A DNA stretch of 44,693 nucleotides, from the NCBI GenBank assembly GCA_016788825.1, contig JAEUSD010000010.1, forward strand, positions 1 to 44,693, written 5' to 3'. Under the pieces are notes generated by a model that saw only the letters and a list, made by a program, of their open reading frames with translations, made no database searches and was not told the origin of the DNA. Each line of letters opens with the position of its first letter. Position 1 is the stretch's first letter. This DNA is from Candidatus Doudnabacteria bacterium. GTDB taxonomy: Bacteria; Patescibacteriota; Dojkabacteria; J137; JAEUSD01. Below, one piece after another: positions 24,447-33,477 of this stretch. Both the position numbers and the translations under genes were made by a program.

Positions 24447-25088
24447 CTAACTTTGCGCTTTGCGAATTTTGATAATGTTTCGGATGACTTTGTAAGTATA
24501 AATGGCGATAGCTAGAGCAATGATAACTAGAACGAGGTTTTCTACAGGCTTGAGGATGGCGAATACACTATTCATGTAGTCGTAGGCCACGAAACCGACT
24601 GCAATGAGAACTAAGTTCCAAATAAAACTGCCTAGCAAGGTAAATAAAGTGTATTCGCCAAAATGCATCTTGGAGATACCGGCGGGGAAAGCGATGAGGC
24701 TGCGTACAGCTGGGATCAGTCTGCTGGTAAACACCATCAGCTTTCCCCGCCGGGCAAACAACTTCTCTGCTTTGCGCACATCATCCATGGAGATCAAAAT
24801 GAAGGCGCCGTATTTCGCAATCAACCTAGGAAGGAGCGAATCGGCGCCGACCCTTGCAATGTAGTAAAAAGGTAAAGTTCCCACGTAGTTTCCCAACGCT
24901 GCCACCACACTAGCGATCACAACAATCGAGAAATCTCCGCTTTGCTTTGCAGCTAAACCTACTGTAGGTAAAACGACTTCCGAAGGGATCGGAGCAAAAA
25001 AAGACTCCAACATTGTGGCTGTGAAAACCCCGACATACCCAAGCTGTTGGATCAGACTAATGAGGAGGTGGGTAATTTGTTCAAGCAC
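24447..25088 (-). CDS. DedA-family membrane protein
   Basis: 213 residues, several membrane helices, with the DedA/VTT pattern: 'ESFFAPIPSEVVLPTVG', 'GNYVGTLPFYYIARVG', 'FTSRLIPAVRSLIAFPAG' (conserved Arg and Pro) and 'GSFIWNLVLIAVGFVAYDYM'. Family members are polytopic proteins linked to lipid scrambling, envelope maintenance and membrane potential. The start is a GTG at 25088, ten bases after the previous stop. The alaS promoter overlaps its 3' end. An inverted repeat with 14-bp arms lies at 24679-24753. Confidence 0.9.
   Translation of the reverse strand: MLEQITHLLISLIQQLGYVGVFTATMLESFFAPIPSEVVLPTVGLAAKQSGDFSIVVIASVVAALGNYVGTLPFYYIARVGADSLLPRLIAKYGAFILISMDDVRKAEKLFARRGKLMVFTSRLIPAVRSLIAFPAGISKMHFGEYTLFTLLGSFIWNLVLIAVGFVAYDYMNSVFAILKPVENLVLVIIALAIAIYTYKVIRNIIKIRKAQS
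24679..24753. repeat. Intragenic inverted repeat, 14-bp arms, 47-nt spacer
   Basis: CCGGCGGGGAAAGC (24679-24692) and GCTTTCCCCGCCGG (24740-24753) are perfect reverse complements inside the DedA-family gene, around the conserved Arg/Pro motif. Confidence 0.9.
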
Positions 25089-25098
25089 AATATGAAAA

Positions 25099-26292
25099 TT
25101 AACTGTCTGATCTTAACAGAGCATCCACAAAAAATGTAAATTCGCCAGCAGGACGGTTATCCGCAAATTCTGCACGGCCACGGAATATGTAAATCGGGAA
25201 CAAATATCTATTCGCATCGGTAATTGGTGGTTCCCAGTAACCAATCTCCACGGTAGGGGCGTTGGCTACAAATCGAGATACGTTCAGAACCTCTGATGGA
25301 GCAAAATAATCGGCTCCCTGTGTTGTCAGCAACATCAACGCCCCTCTACCCACTCTGATCCTTTCCCAAGCTTCTGCAGGAGAAATAACCCGATAAACTC
25401 CAGGAGTTGTGGAATACTCGTAGTTTACAAAGTCCAACTCATATAAATCCTTCCCCAAGTCATTTACTGAGTTTGTGACTACCATATGCAAAGACCCGAT
25501 TCGCGGATCATTTGTATACACCTTTCCCTCAAAGTCGCGTGGTCCTCTGGCCGACTGAAGAACTTGCTGAGATAATCCATTTCGAACTCTAGAAAGGCTA
25601 AATTTGCGAAACACATCAACGGTAACGTAATCTGAACTAGTTGAGGTGAGCGGGCTGGTAAACAAACCATTCACGCCTAATTTGGCAAACTTCGACACCA
25701 CCTCTCCTTGAGAGATCGAAGCTACTCCAAAACCAAGGCCAGAAGCCACGCTTTTCCCTTTGTTGTCATAAAATTTTATATCTGCCTGCAACTCTTTGGC
25801 CTTGGCTGCTTCGGCATCTACAAAGTACTGTGTACGCATTCGCCAAGTCTGAAGGTTTCGATCAAATTGCAAAGATCTACTCGCTGCTTGGTTTTTCCAT
25901 TCAATTTTGCCCCCTTCTAGCTCGCTGAAGGCACTGGAAAAACCAAGCGCACTTGCTGTTTTGCGCGCGTTCTCAATCGTATTCAACTTCTCGCGCGGCT
26001 CCTCAATCCTATAAACGTAAGCCGTATCTGGATATACCGGTAGCTGACTTGTTTCTACAAAGAATGCCGGTTGACTACTATCATCTATTGCTTGTGTGGG
26101 GATTTGGGGAACAGGTATCTCCCCTAGTGCATTATTTGCATCGATGTAGAAACTCGGCTGAGCGAAAAACGGGTTTAAGGGTGAGTTCAAAAACCTAATT
26201 AACGTGTCTCCGCCAATCACTACCAGCAGTATTATTGCGGCAAATAGCAGAATCTTACGAATCCGTGTACTAATATCAAACAAACTATTCAT
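25099..26292 (-). CDS. Membrane-anchored protein of unknown function
   Basis: 397 residues: a membrane helix at about 13-32 ('ILLFAAIILLVVIGGDTLI') and a large extracytoplasmic domain with no motif I recognise. The C-terminal part alternates strands and Gly/Pro turns. It lies just upstream of the DedA-family gene (ten-base gap), so the two probably form an operon. A promoter TTGCCG-17-TAAACT (26298-26326) places the ATG five bases after the -10 box. Confidence 0.7.
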   Translation of the reverse strand: MNSLFDISTRIRKILLFAAIILLVVIGGDTLIRFLNSPLNPFFAQPSFYIDANNALGEIPVPQIPTQAIDDSSQPAFFVETSQLPVYPDTAYVYRIEEPREKLNTIENARKTASALGFSSAFSELEGGKIEWKNQAASRSLQFDRNLQTWRMRTQYFVDAEAAKAKELQADIKFYDNKGKSVASGLGFGVASISQGEVVSKFAKLGVNGLFTSPLTSTSSDYVTVDVFRKFSLSRVRNGLSQQVLQSARGPRDFEGKVYTNDPRIGSLHMVVTNSVNDLGKDLYELDFVNYEYSTTPGVYRVISPAEAWERIRVGRGALMLLTTQGADYFAPSEVLNVSRFVANAPTVEIGYWEPPITDANRYLFPIYIFRGRAEFADNRPAGEFTFFVDALLRSDS

Positions 26293-26297
26293 ACCTT

Positions 26298-26358
26298 AGT
26301 TTAAGCAAGAAATGAATATCCGGCAACGGTTGGCTTATATTCTAAACTCAAGTAAAAT
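26298..26358. promoter_or_regulatory. Divergent promoter pair
   Basis: Minus strand: TTGCCG (26321-26326), 17 bp, TAAACT (26298-26303), ATG at 26292. Plus strand: TTGGCT (26330-26335), 17 bp, TAAAAT (26353-26358), ATG at 26366. The two -35 boxes are three bases apart, so the polymerases could not occupy both at once. Both transcripts would be leaderless or nearly so. Confidence 0.65.
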
Positions 26359-26365
26359 AGACGCA

Positions 26366-27700
26366 ATGATAAAGTTCTCTCGTCATTTAAAATTCGCCTT
26401 TATAATTTTGTCTACACTCGTGCTTGTTGGCTGTACTCAACAGACGCCTTCTACTCCGCCACCGCAGTCATCAAATGTTACATTGCAATGGTGGGGAGTA
26501 TTCATGGATGAGGATGTTGTGGACTCACTTATCAAAGAGTACCAAGACCAAAATCCTGGAATTACTATTGATTATGCAAATAGGTGGCCAGGCGGCAAAT
26601 CCGAATTGGCAGCTAAGCTTTATCAGGATGAATTAGATCGTATATTAAAGGAAAACAACCCAGTCTCTATCCCAGACATCTTCATGGTGCAGAATACTTG
26701 GGTGGGCAATTACGACCCTTACATCACTGCAGCACCCGCAGAAACGATCGATGCTGAGACAGTGCGTACCGCATATTACCCTGCTGTTGTAACAGATTTC
26801 ACGCAAGAGGACAGAGTACTCGGGCTGCCGTTATGGATGGATACTTTGGCTATCCTTTATAACAAAAACATTCTCACCTCAGCATCAGTTTCTACCCCAC
26901 CTAGCGATTGGGTAAATTTTAAACAGTTAGCGCTTTCTCTCACCCAACGTGGGGGTGGAAGCATCACCAGGGCTGGGTTTTCAGCAGGCAGAGCGATCAA
27001 TGTCGGGTTTGCTGCAGAGTTATTTAACTTACTCTTACTCCAGAACGGCGTTCCCATAGTGGATGCGGCAGGAATTCCTTCTTTTTCGACAGATACAGAT
27101 AGTCAAACGGCTTACAACTTCTTCAAAAGCTTCGAAGGCAGCGCCGCTGGAACTTGGGATGGAACCTATGAGAGCGATGCGCTTGCCTTCTTGCAGGGAA
27201 AGCTGGCCATGATGGCAGCGCCTTCCTGGCGCTACCTAGATTTGCTTACGTTTAATGATAAGTACGATCTGGGCGTCAATATCGGAGTTGCACCTATGCC
27301 TCAACTTCAGGGACAAACCATCCCTACCATCAACTGGGCCACATACTGGGGAAATTTGGTATCCAAGAATAGGCCCAACTCCAAGGCCGCTTGGGATTTC
27401 TTGAACTGGTTGTCTCAGCCAGCACAACTCAAAAAACTCAATGCAAATATTAAACTGAAAAATAACTTCTTTGGCATTCTCTACCCTCGCGTGGATATGC
27501 AGCAAGAACTGCAAAGTGATCAATACCTTCGGGTGTACAATTCTGCTTTACCAACAGCCCAAAGCTGGTTTATGGTTGAAGGTTACGGTGTTAGAACAGC
27601 GTTCAATAAGTTATTGGATGGAAACGGTAATGCTCAGAGCTTAATTTCTGAAGCAGAAAATACTATTCAACAAATATTCTTCAACCAGGGGAGTTTATAG
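26366..27700 (+). CDS. Lipoprotein solute-binding protein (ABC family 1, sugar type)
   Basis: 444 residues from ATG 26366; an ATG at 26312 would lie upstream of the promoter. The signal ends in the lipobox LVGC, so the protein should be lipid-anchored outside the membrane. 'LQWWGVFMDEDVVDSLIKEY', 'GLPLWMDTLAILYNK', 'FLQGKLAMMAAPSW' and 'AWDFLNWLSQP' are typical of family 1 extracellular solute-binding proteins for sugars or oligosaccharides. No permease or ATPase genes lie nearby, so the transporter partner must be elsewhere or absent. Confidence 0.88.
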   Translation: MIKFSRHLKFAFIILSTLVLVGCTQQTPSTPPPQSSNVTLQWWGVFMDEDVVDSLIKEYQDQNPGITIDYANRWPGGKSELAAKLYQDELDRILKENNPVSIPDIFMVQNTWVGNYDPYITAAPAETIDAETVRTAYYPAVVTDFTQEDRVLGLPLWMDTLAILYNKNILTSASVSTPPSDWVNFKQLALSLTQRGGGSITRAGFSAGRAINVGFAAELFNLLLLQNGVPIVDAAGIPSFSTDTDSQTAYNFFKSFEGSAAGTWDGTYESDALAFLQGKLAMMAAPSWRYLDLLTFNDKYDLGVNIGVAPMPQLQGQTIPTINWATYWGNLVSKNRPNSKAAWDFLNWLSQPAQLKKLNANIKLKNNFFGILYPRVDMQQELQSDQYLRVYNSALPTAQSWFMVEGYGVRTAFNKLLDGNGNAQSLISEAENTIQQIFFNQGSL

Positions 27701-27735
27701 TAATCTCTGGGCAATGAATGCTATCATTCAGCAGT

Positions 27736-29850
27736 ATGCGCAAGCTTAAATACCTAATTACAATCATCTTTCTCGTTGTATTTGTCGCTCCGGTAGGGGC
27801 GATTACGATGCTTGCAGATCCGGCGGATCAATTTGGAATCATCGCCCCTGGTCCAAATGCGGTCGTCAGTGGGGCTGTAAGCACGGTTTGGATGGCGTAT
27901 GATGACGACCAAACTCTAGTTCCTTTCGAACTTGCATTGCTGGATAGTACTTTGTGTGACCAGAAAAAAGCAACCATTGCAGCAGGGAGTGTAAACTCCA
28001 GCACTGGGCCACATACAAACAATTGGAACACCAATGGTCCATTCTTAGATACGGCCAAACTTGTTGATGGGGCTTACTGTATGGAAGTTTGTGTAAGCCT
28101 AAAAAATGGAACTACCCCTTACTCGGCATGTGATGCCAGAATTGTAGTAATTCGCAACAATAACAGTGCTCCATATTTCACCACTGCAGCACCAGTAAAC
28201 CCAAGTATTGCGAATGCGGCGGCCTGGGCGTATGACGCGAACGCGGCAGACGCCGAAGGTGACCCATTCTCATTCGCCCTGGCCGCCGCCCCTAGCTTTG
28301 TGAGCCTAAACCCTACAACAGGAGTCGTCAGTATTCCTGCTGGCGCCAAGCCTGCAGGTACTTACACTATTAGTATCGTGGTACGCGATAGTCTGGGAGC
28401 AAGCAGTCAGCAAAATATAAGTTTGACTATCCAAGCCCCAGTACCCGTGACACCACCGCCACCAAGCAGCACCTCTACATCGAGCACGACAACAACTACA
28501 ACTACAACTTCACAAGGAGTTGAACAACCAGTCTTCAAGTTTACCTACCCTGCCACAAACAGTGTACTCAGTGGAGCTGAGAATAAACTAAAATGGGAAC
28601 TAAGTGATACTGAAGGTGTCAGTAAGATTGTTCTCAAATACAAGGATGCCGATGGAAAAGAAATTCGCATAAAAGAGCTCACCCCTGATCAAACAGAATT
28701 TATCTGGGATGTAAGCGATCTAAAAGAAGGGACCTACACGCTCGAAGCGACTTTGGAGATGGCGGATGGAACAGAAATCGACTATAGCTCGCAGCCATTT
28801 AGTGTAAAAAACGAAATTGATCCAGGCGAGCTAATCACAAAGCCCCTAATCACCGATGTTATCCCCAACGAAGGTGCAGAGTTGAGAGATCTAAAACCTG
28901 TAATTAGCGGTAAGTTCACCGCTCCAATAGATGGCACAATTAACCCCGAATCTTTCACTTTCAAATTAGATGAGAAAGATTTTAGCGAGATCTGTGAGGT
29001 CACTGCAGCTGAGTTTAAATGTACCCCACAAGCAGATCTCGCACTAGGAGTACACAAAGTGGAGGTTTCAATAGAAGATTTCGACAAACAAGTAACAACG
29101 AAGAAGTGGTCTTTCACAATTATCTCCGCAGATGGGCAAGTAACTACAACCTCAAGCGCTGGCGCAGAAGGTATATTTCTTGGAGATACTTTTATCCCTC
29201 GTCAAAGTATCATCTGGGCACTATTGATTTGCTGTGCTGCTTTCCTACTGATAGCAATTCCATGGGTGCTTTGGGCAATATGGAGAAACCGTAGACACGA
29301 GGAAGCAGAAGCAGCCCAGTCAGAGTACTCAGAAAGCGTAGCCTACTCACCTGTTGAACCACTACCAGTGTTAGATAGTATGCAACCAATTGGCAACTAT
29401 ACAGTGGCGGCAACTCCTACCACTCCAGAAGTTAACGTAAATTACTACTATCCGGAAGCTTCCTCAACACAAGAAAACGGAAACATAAACTCGGCAGAAC
29501 CAATACTTCCTGAAGTTGTCACAGCTACCGAGTTGCCTAGCGTGTCATCACAAACCACAGAGACACAAACACCAGCTGCTGACACCAATGTATCGGTCAA
29601 CATCAATGAAACCACACTACCTGTAACAGCCACACCAAATACAGAAAACTACGTGAACGCCGACCCGTTACCCATTGCGTCGCCAGATCAGACACAAAAC
29701 ACTACGTCAACGACAACTAGCGGCGACGCCTCTCAACCAAGTTGGTTATCCCCATTGCCAGCTGCCGCACCAGCAAGCCCGACTTCTGCTAATACAGAGG
29801 ACAATAAAGATACAGGTGCATTTGGATACGGCAGTAAAGTGGATAACTAA
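27736..29850 (+). CDS. Ig-like surface protein with membrane span and low-complexity tail
   Basis: About 704 residues from ATG 27736, eight bases after a TATCAT box (27722-27727). Signal peptide 1-22; Ig/cadherin-like domains including a putative-Ig segment ('PTTGVVSIPAGAKPAGTY'); a Ser/Thr-rich linker near 245-255 encoded by an ACA/ACT-rich run (28478-28512); further Ig-like domains to about 480; a membrane helix near 495-520 ('IIWALLICCAAFLLIAIPWV'); then a long Gln/Thr/Pro-rich tail. It may be a surface adhesin or stalk-like protein; function unknown. It overlaps the convergent 29847 gene by a few bases and contains an inverted repeat at 28216-28289. Confidence 0.75.
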   Translation: MRKLKYLITIIFLVVFVAPVGAITMLADPADQFGIIAPGPNAVVSGAVSTVWMAYDDDQTLVPFELALLDSTLCDQKKATIAAGSVNSSTGPHTNNWNTNGPFLDTAKLVDGAYCMEVCVSLKNGTTPYSACDARIVVIRNNNSAPYFTTAAPVNPSIANAAAWAYDANAADAEGDPFSFALAAAPSFVSLNPTTGVVSIPAGAKPAGTYTISIVVRDSLGASSQQNISLTIQAPVPVTPPPPSSTSTSSTTTTTTTTSQGVEQPVFKFTYPATNSVLSGAENKLKWELSDTEGVSKIVLKYKDADGKEIRIKELTPDQTEFIWDVSDLKEGTYTLEATLEMADGTEIDYSSQPFSVKNEIDPGELITKPLITDVIPNEGAELRDLKPVISGKFTAPIDGTINPESFTFKLDEKDFSEICEVTAAEFKCTPQADLALGVHKVEVSIEDFDKQVTTKKWSFTIISADGQVTTTSSAGAEGIFLGDTFIPRQSIIWALLICCAAFLLIAIPWVLWAIWRNRRHEEAEAAQSEYSESVAYSPVEPLPVLDSMQPIGNYTVAATPTTPEVNVNYYYPEASSTQENGNINSAEPILPEVVTATELPSVSSQTTETQTPAADTNVSVNINETTLPVTATPNTENYVNADPLPIASPDQTQNTTSTTTSGDASQPSWLSPLPAAAPASPTSANTEDNKDTGAFGYGSKVDN
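28216..28289. repeat. Intragenic inverted repeat, 15-bp arms with one mismatch
   Basis: GCGGCGGCCTGGGCG (28216-28230) and CGCCCTGGCCGCCGC (28275-28289) are reverse complements except for one position, with a 44-nt spacer inside the Ig-like surface gene. Confidence 0.8.
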
Positions 29851-30371
29851 ATATTCTGACTTTCTGCAAAGGTTTTGCAATCTATTGCCAATTGAAGTCT
29901 TTCTTTTGTTTCTTCGCAGTTCTTCAGCTTAAAGTCTTGGCGATACTCAGCAGAATCGTTATTCTGCAAATACTCCTGTAACTTACTCAGCGGGTTGTTG
30001 CCAAACAATTCAAGAATTTGAAAGAAGATTCCGAAAGTCATAAACAGAAAACAGCCGGCAAAGACAACAATCCCCAAAGAAATTCCCAAAACCAGTTGGC
30101 GTGTTTGTTTATTTTCAAGCAGGTTCTTGGCCACCCTCGCCGCGCGTAGGTACGGGTTGATACCTGTGAGGGCCGTAAATGCTTGCTTACCTAAATTTGA
30201 AACTGCTTTCCCTGCCCCCCCTCTCAGTCTTACCCCTGTACCACCCGGGAATATTTCTCGCGCAAAGCCGCTAATCTGCCCTGGGACTTTATTGAGAAGC
30301 CCTTGAGCGCTTTGCGCCAATCGAGTACTCAGATACCCTGCGTTGCGAGAGATTGGGTTAGTATCTGCCAT
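29847..30371 (-). CDS. Small membrane protein beside the VirB6-like gene
   Basis: 174 residues with one strong membrane segment near 92-120 ('LVLGISLGIVVFAGCFLFMTFGIFF'), a basic N-terminal half and a polar C-terminus with two cysteines. No family recognised. It lies 12 bases after the VirB6-like gene on the same strand and is probably cotranscribed; a component of the same membrane complex is the simplest inference. Confidence 0.6.
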   Translation of the reverse strand: MADTNPISRNAGYLSTRLAQSAQGLLNKVPGQISGFAREIFPGGTGVRLRGGAGKAVSNLGKQAFTALTGINPYLRAARVAKNLLENKQTRQLVLGISLGIVVFAGCFLFMTFGIFFQILELFGNNPLSKLQEYLQNNDSAEYRQDFKLKNCEETKERLQLAIDCKTFAESQNI

Positions 30372-30383
30372 GGGTCGAAGTTA

Positions 30384-32795
30384 TTAAATGTCCCCGTTGA
30401 GTGTTCCTCTGCCTGTATCAGGACGAATTGTAATGTTGTACATCGGAAGGTCACCATACGCATCCCCATCACCAACCATAGCTTTGATCTTTGTTTTGGG
30501 AGTAAATTGATAAGTACCTACTTTGACTGCGCCTTCTTTTCCTTCACTATACGCCAAGGCCACATTCATGCGAACTCTCTTCTGCCCAGAGAATCCTTTT
30601 CCTGTGTGAACGATCACCCCTCTTGTAGCATCATATGTAGTATTTGCTTCATTTAATATCACATTAAAATGAACCTTTGAGTCTCCAGAATACATAACTT
30701 TAGCAATGATCTTTTCGGAAGGACCTCCATAACTATTGAAGATAATAGCTCCCCCAGGTGCTGATGCTTTATCTGGAACTTCAAGTATCATATTACCTTC
30801 TAGTTTATTATCTTTTTCCTTTAACAAGTTCTGTACCAAGGACTTTGTAAACCCCCCATACCCTTCTATATCAGGGAAGGAGATACTGATCGAGAATTTA
30901 ACACCCTCCTCACCCTGTTTTGGTGTAAACGGTGTTGAGGTATTTCCGTAGAAAGCCGCCTGAGCATTCCCTGTTCCCCTCAAGACAGCTATCCGACCAT
31001 CTATAACTCTTTTACGCAGGAAACTTGTATTGGGGTTACTTCGTTCTGCCTGCAATGCTGCAATCTCATCACGCCTACTATCTACAAATTTCTCTGCCGC
31101 AGTATCATCAAATGGGCCTGAACGTGATTCTCCAATCGTTCTCCCAATTAGTCCACCGGTATTTCTCCATGTGGTATTTAGTGTACTTCGACCTGCAGAG
31201 TAAGCGGCAGGCAGCGCTGTGCGGAATGCATAGTCACCGGAGTACTTGATATCATCGACATACGGCTGAAGTGCCTTAGGGATAAGGGTCTGTTCCACAC
31301 CCAGCCTAGCGTCTATGTCGTCCAAGATTTTGGGTAGCGACAAAAATAAGAATGCCCCAATTAGAGTGAATAGAAAACCACTTGAACCTAAGCCGTTATT
31401 CACAGAGCCCTGCACAGCGCCAGATACAAGTAATCCCAAATCTCCCAACAATGGAGGTTTAAACTGATAAGTACTTACGTTAGGGATACTGTTGAAAAAG
31501 GCTTCGTTCGTAAGGACAAGAGTGGTCAACATCACTATGTAGGTCACCACAAAAAACAGCGCCGCTGCTGCTAAGTTTTTCAAATAAGTGACTACATTTT
31601 TCGAACCTGTGCCAGGAATCGCTAGGGTGGCAAAGATAAATGGCGATAGAATCGGCAAGAACATTAGCGTGACAAGTTTGATCAAAAGCCGCTTAGCGAC
31701 ACGAATACTCACAATAATGGCGACAATATGAAATGCTAGATTTATCAGCCCACCAAAGACGTTTGAGGAATTGCCCAGAAATGTCTGGAGAATGTTATCC
31801 ACAAAAGTGGCAATTCCGCCATTCGTAATAGTACAGAAGTCTTGCTGTCCTTCAGCCGGTTCACCACAAAGCCTTATCTTAGCAATATCGCCAAGTCTAT
31901 TTACCCCAATACGTTCGTAATAGCGGAATATGTTTAATCGCCAGTCATCTGCATAAAGCCCACGCCCTTCATTGTATTGTGGGTCCCCATTTTGCACACC
32001 TTGCAGATATACATCCCTCCCGGGACCTGCTGGGCCAAAGATAAAGTCGTGGTAGACGTTTGTAGTTAGAGTAATCGCATCCACAAAAATGCCAGATATG
32101 GGATAACTCAATGGGATCAGGATCATCGCCATCACGATCCCAGGCAATGCATTTTGTAACTGGACCACTACGCCACCGTCGATTTGAGCGCGGAACATTA
32201 AAGCAAAAGCAACCCCAACGATGATCAGAATCATAAAGCTGTAAGAGACAGTGACTGACCAGCCCCAAAAAGATTGGATAGGTGTAAGTAGTGTAAATCC
32301 GGTGCCTGGGAAATAAGGTGCTGGATCTGTTGTGGCGGCGCCTGCGGCGCCGCCATCATCACCCCCAGCGAGCACAGGCTCCGGAGAAAAAGCTTTATCT
32401 ACTTGATTCACAGCAAATAAAATTCCGCTAGTGGGACGCTGCTCTAGCATCGCATAATTCACGTTCATTAAGAAGCTGCTAATCCCCACTGAAGATCCCC
32501 CCATACGGGCCAGCAGAATTTTTACCGCCGCCTGATCACCTTCGCTAGCCGCGGCTTTCAAATTGTTATACTCTGTCTGAGACGCACCTCCCAGTAACTT
32601 GGAAGATGCATCAATAAAATTTGCCATCAAGCCCGAAGTACAATGAGTTTCTATTCCCTGAGAAGCTGCCAGACAAACCTCTTCAGGCAAATCCCTACCT
32701 ACTAAATTTTCGAACGAAGGACTATCCGCACTTACGGGCAGCGGAAGTAATAGGAAACTCACAATCACCACAAATAGGACAGTCAACCTGCGCAT
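30384..32795 (-). CDS. Polytopic VirB6/TrbL-like membrane protein
   Basis: 803 residues. Signal peptide 1-23, a helical periplasmic-type domain, then several membrane helices between about 175 and 500 ('SFMILIIVGVAFALMF', 'GIVMAMILIPLSYPISGIFV', 'LLIKLVTLMFLPILSPFIF', 'ALFFVVTYIVMLTTLVL') and a long soluble C-terminus. Topology and size resemble VirB6/TrbL-type inner-membrane components of type IV secretion, often seen in this bacterial group, but sequence signatures are weak. The TraG/VirD4-like ATPase gene lies just beyond the PduO-type gene. A promoter at 32801-32829 puts the ATG five bases after the -10 box. A tight hairpin (32333-32355) lies in an Ala/Gly-rich segment. Confidence 0.65.
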   Translation of the reverse strand: MRRLTVLFVVIVSFLLLPLPVSADSPSFENLVGRDLPEEVCLAASQGIETHCTSGLMANFIDASSKLLGGASQTEYNNLKAAASEGDQAAVKILLARMGGSSVGISSFLMNVNYAMLEQRPTSGILFAVNQVDKAFSPEPVLAGGDDGGAAGAATTDPAPYFPGTGFTLLTPIQSFWGWSVTVSYSFMILIIVGVAFALMFRAQIDGGVVVQLQNALPGIVMAMILIPLSYPISGIFVDAITLTTNVYHDFIFGPAGPGRDVYLQGVQNGDPQYNEGRGLYADDWRLNIFRYYERIGVNRLGDIAKIRLCGEPAEGQQDFCTITNGGIATFVDNILQTFLGNSSNVFGGLINLAFHIVAIIVSIRVAKRLLIKLVTLMFLPILSPFIFATLAIPGTGSKNVVTYLKNLAAAALFFVVTYIVMLTTLVLTNEAFFNSIPNVSTYQFKPPLLGDLGLLVSGAVQGSVNNGLGSSGFLFTLIGAFLFLSLPKILDDIDARLGVEQTLIPKALQPYVDDIKYSGDYAFRTALPAAYSAGRSTLNTTWRNTGGLIGRTIGESRSGPFDDTAAEKFVDSRRDEIAALQAERSNPNTSFLRKRVIDGRIAVLRGTGNAQAAFYGNTSTPFTPKQGEEGVKFSISISFPDIEGYGGFTKSLVQNLLKEKDNKLEGNMILEVPDKASAPGGAIIFNSYGGPSEKIIAKVMYSGDSKVHFNVILNEANTTYDATRGVIVHTGKGFSGQKRVRMNVALAYSEGKEGAVKVGTYQFTPKTKIKAMVGDGDAYGDLPMYNITIRPDTGRGTLNGDI
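32333..32355. repeat. Intragenic hairpin, 10-bp arms, 3-nt loop
   Basis: TGGCGGCGCC and GGCGCCGCCA form a perfect stem around TGC, inside the VirB6-like gene at its Gly/Ala-rich segment. Confidence 0.75.
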
Positions 32796-32800
32796 AATTC

Positions 32801-32829
32801 ATTATAGTGCTTATGGACGGGTCATACAA
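32801..32829 (-). promoter_or_regulatory. Promoter of the VirB6-like gene
   Basis: Minus strand TTGTAT (32824-32829), 17 bp, TATAAT (32801-32806), then five bases to the ATG at 32795. The expected transcription start coincides with the start codon. Confidence 0.7.
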
Positions 32830-32897
32830 CCTATCTCGCAATAAAGAACATTAGCTGCCAACTCCTGTTTGCTAGCCCATAAGTTATAATTGGGTAT

Positions 32898-33476
32898 ATG
32901 AAAATCTATACCAAAACAGGCGACAAAGGCGAAACAGGTTTTATTGGAGGTCGTATCGCAAAGTCCTCCCCCTTGATGGAATGTTTGGGGACTTTGGATG
33001 AGTTAAATTCGATGTTTGGTGTACTCCGAAATCAAAAGGTGGGGGCAAAAAACCATAAGAAACTCAGGGCGATCCAGTCAGCAATATTGCATATCGGTGG
33101 CTGCATAAGCGCTATCGCCACAAAACCCAACCAAGCATTGCTCAAAGAACTAGAATCACTCGTCCAGAAACTCGAAGTAGATATTGATACTATGTGGGCA
33201 AAACAACCTGAGTTGAAGGGCTTCATCGTGCCCGGCGGCACAGGTGAAGGCGCCCAGTTCCATTTGGCTCGCAGCCTGTGCCGCCGGGCAGAACGTAGCC
33301 TAGTCACATGGCGCAGCTCAGAGGAATTGAAGACGTTAAAAAAAGATCTCGACTACTTTGAGAGCTTATCCATTCCTCTGCGATTCCTAAATCGTCTTTC
33401 TGACTGGCTATTTGCCCAGGCAAGGGCTTTGGATGGAAACAATGAACAACTTTGGGATAAAACACTGGATTTCTGA
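32898..33476 (+). CDS. pduO: PduO-type ATP:cob(I)alamin adenosyltransferase
   Basis: 192 residues. Transfers adenosyl from ATP to cob(I)alamin to make coenzyme B12. Conserved motifs are all present: 'MKIYTKTGDKGETGFIGG' (ATP-binding N-terminus), 'GTLDELNSMFG', 'FIVPGG', 'LCRRAERS' (the key Arg/Glu segment) and 'FLNRLSDWLFAQAR'. Cytoplasmic, usually a trimer. A TATAAT (32885-32890) lies seven bases before the ATG. No other cobalamin gene is in the window, so the B12-dependent partner is unknown; the fold could also have been reused. A 16-bp inverted repeat overlaps the conserved motifs. The stop converges on the ATPase gene. Confidence 0.92.
   Translation: MKIYTKTGDKGETGFIGGRIAKSSPLMECLGTLDELNSMFGVLRNQKVGAKNHKKLRAIQSAILHIGGCISAIATKPNQALLKELESLVQKLEVDIDTMWAKQPELKGFIVPGGTGEGAQFHLARSLCRRAERSLVTWRSSEELKTLKKDLDYFESLSIPLRFLNRLSDWLFAQARALDGNNEQLWDKTLDF
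33229..33290. repeat. Intragenic inverted repeat, 16-bp arms, 30-nt spacer
   Basis: TGCCCGGCGGCACAGG (33229-33244) and CCTGTGCCGCCGGGCA (33275-33290) are perfect reverse complements. The arms encode the conserved VPGGTG and LCRRA motifs of the PduO family, so the pairing arises from codon choice in conserved protein sequence and not from an inserted element. Confidence 0.95.
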
Positions 33477-33477
33477 A

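Noticed and set aside
28478-28512. Phase-variable microsatellite in the Ig-like surface gene
   Set aside because: The ACA/ACT run is built of triplets, so length changes would not shift the frame.
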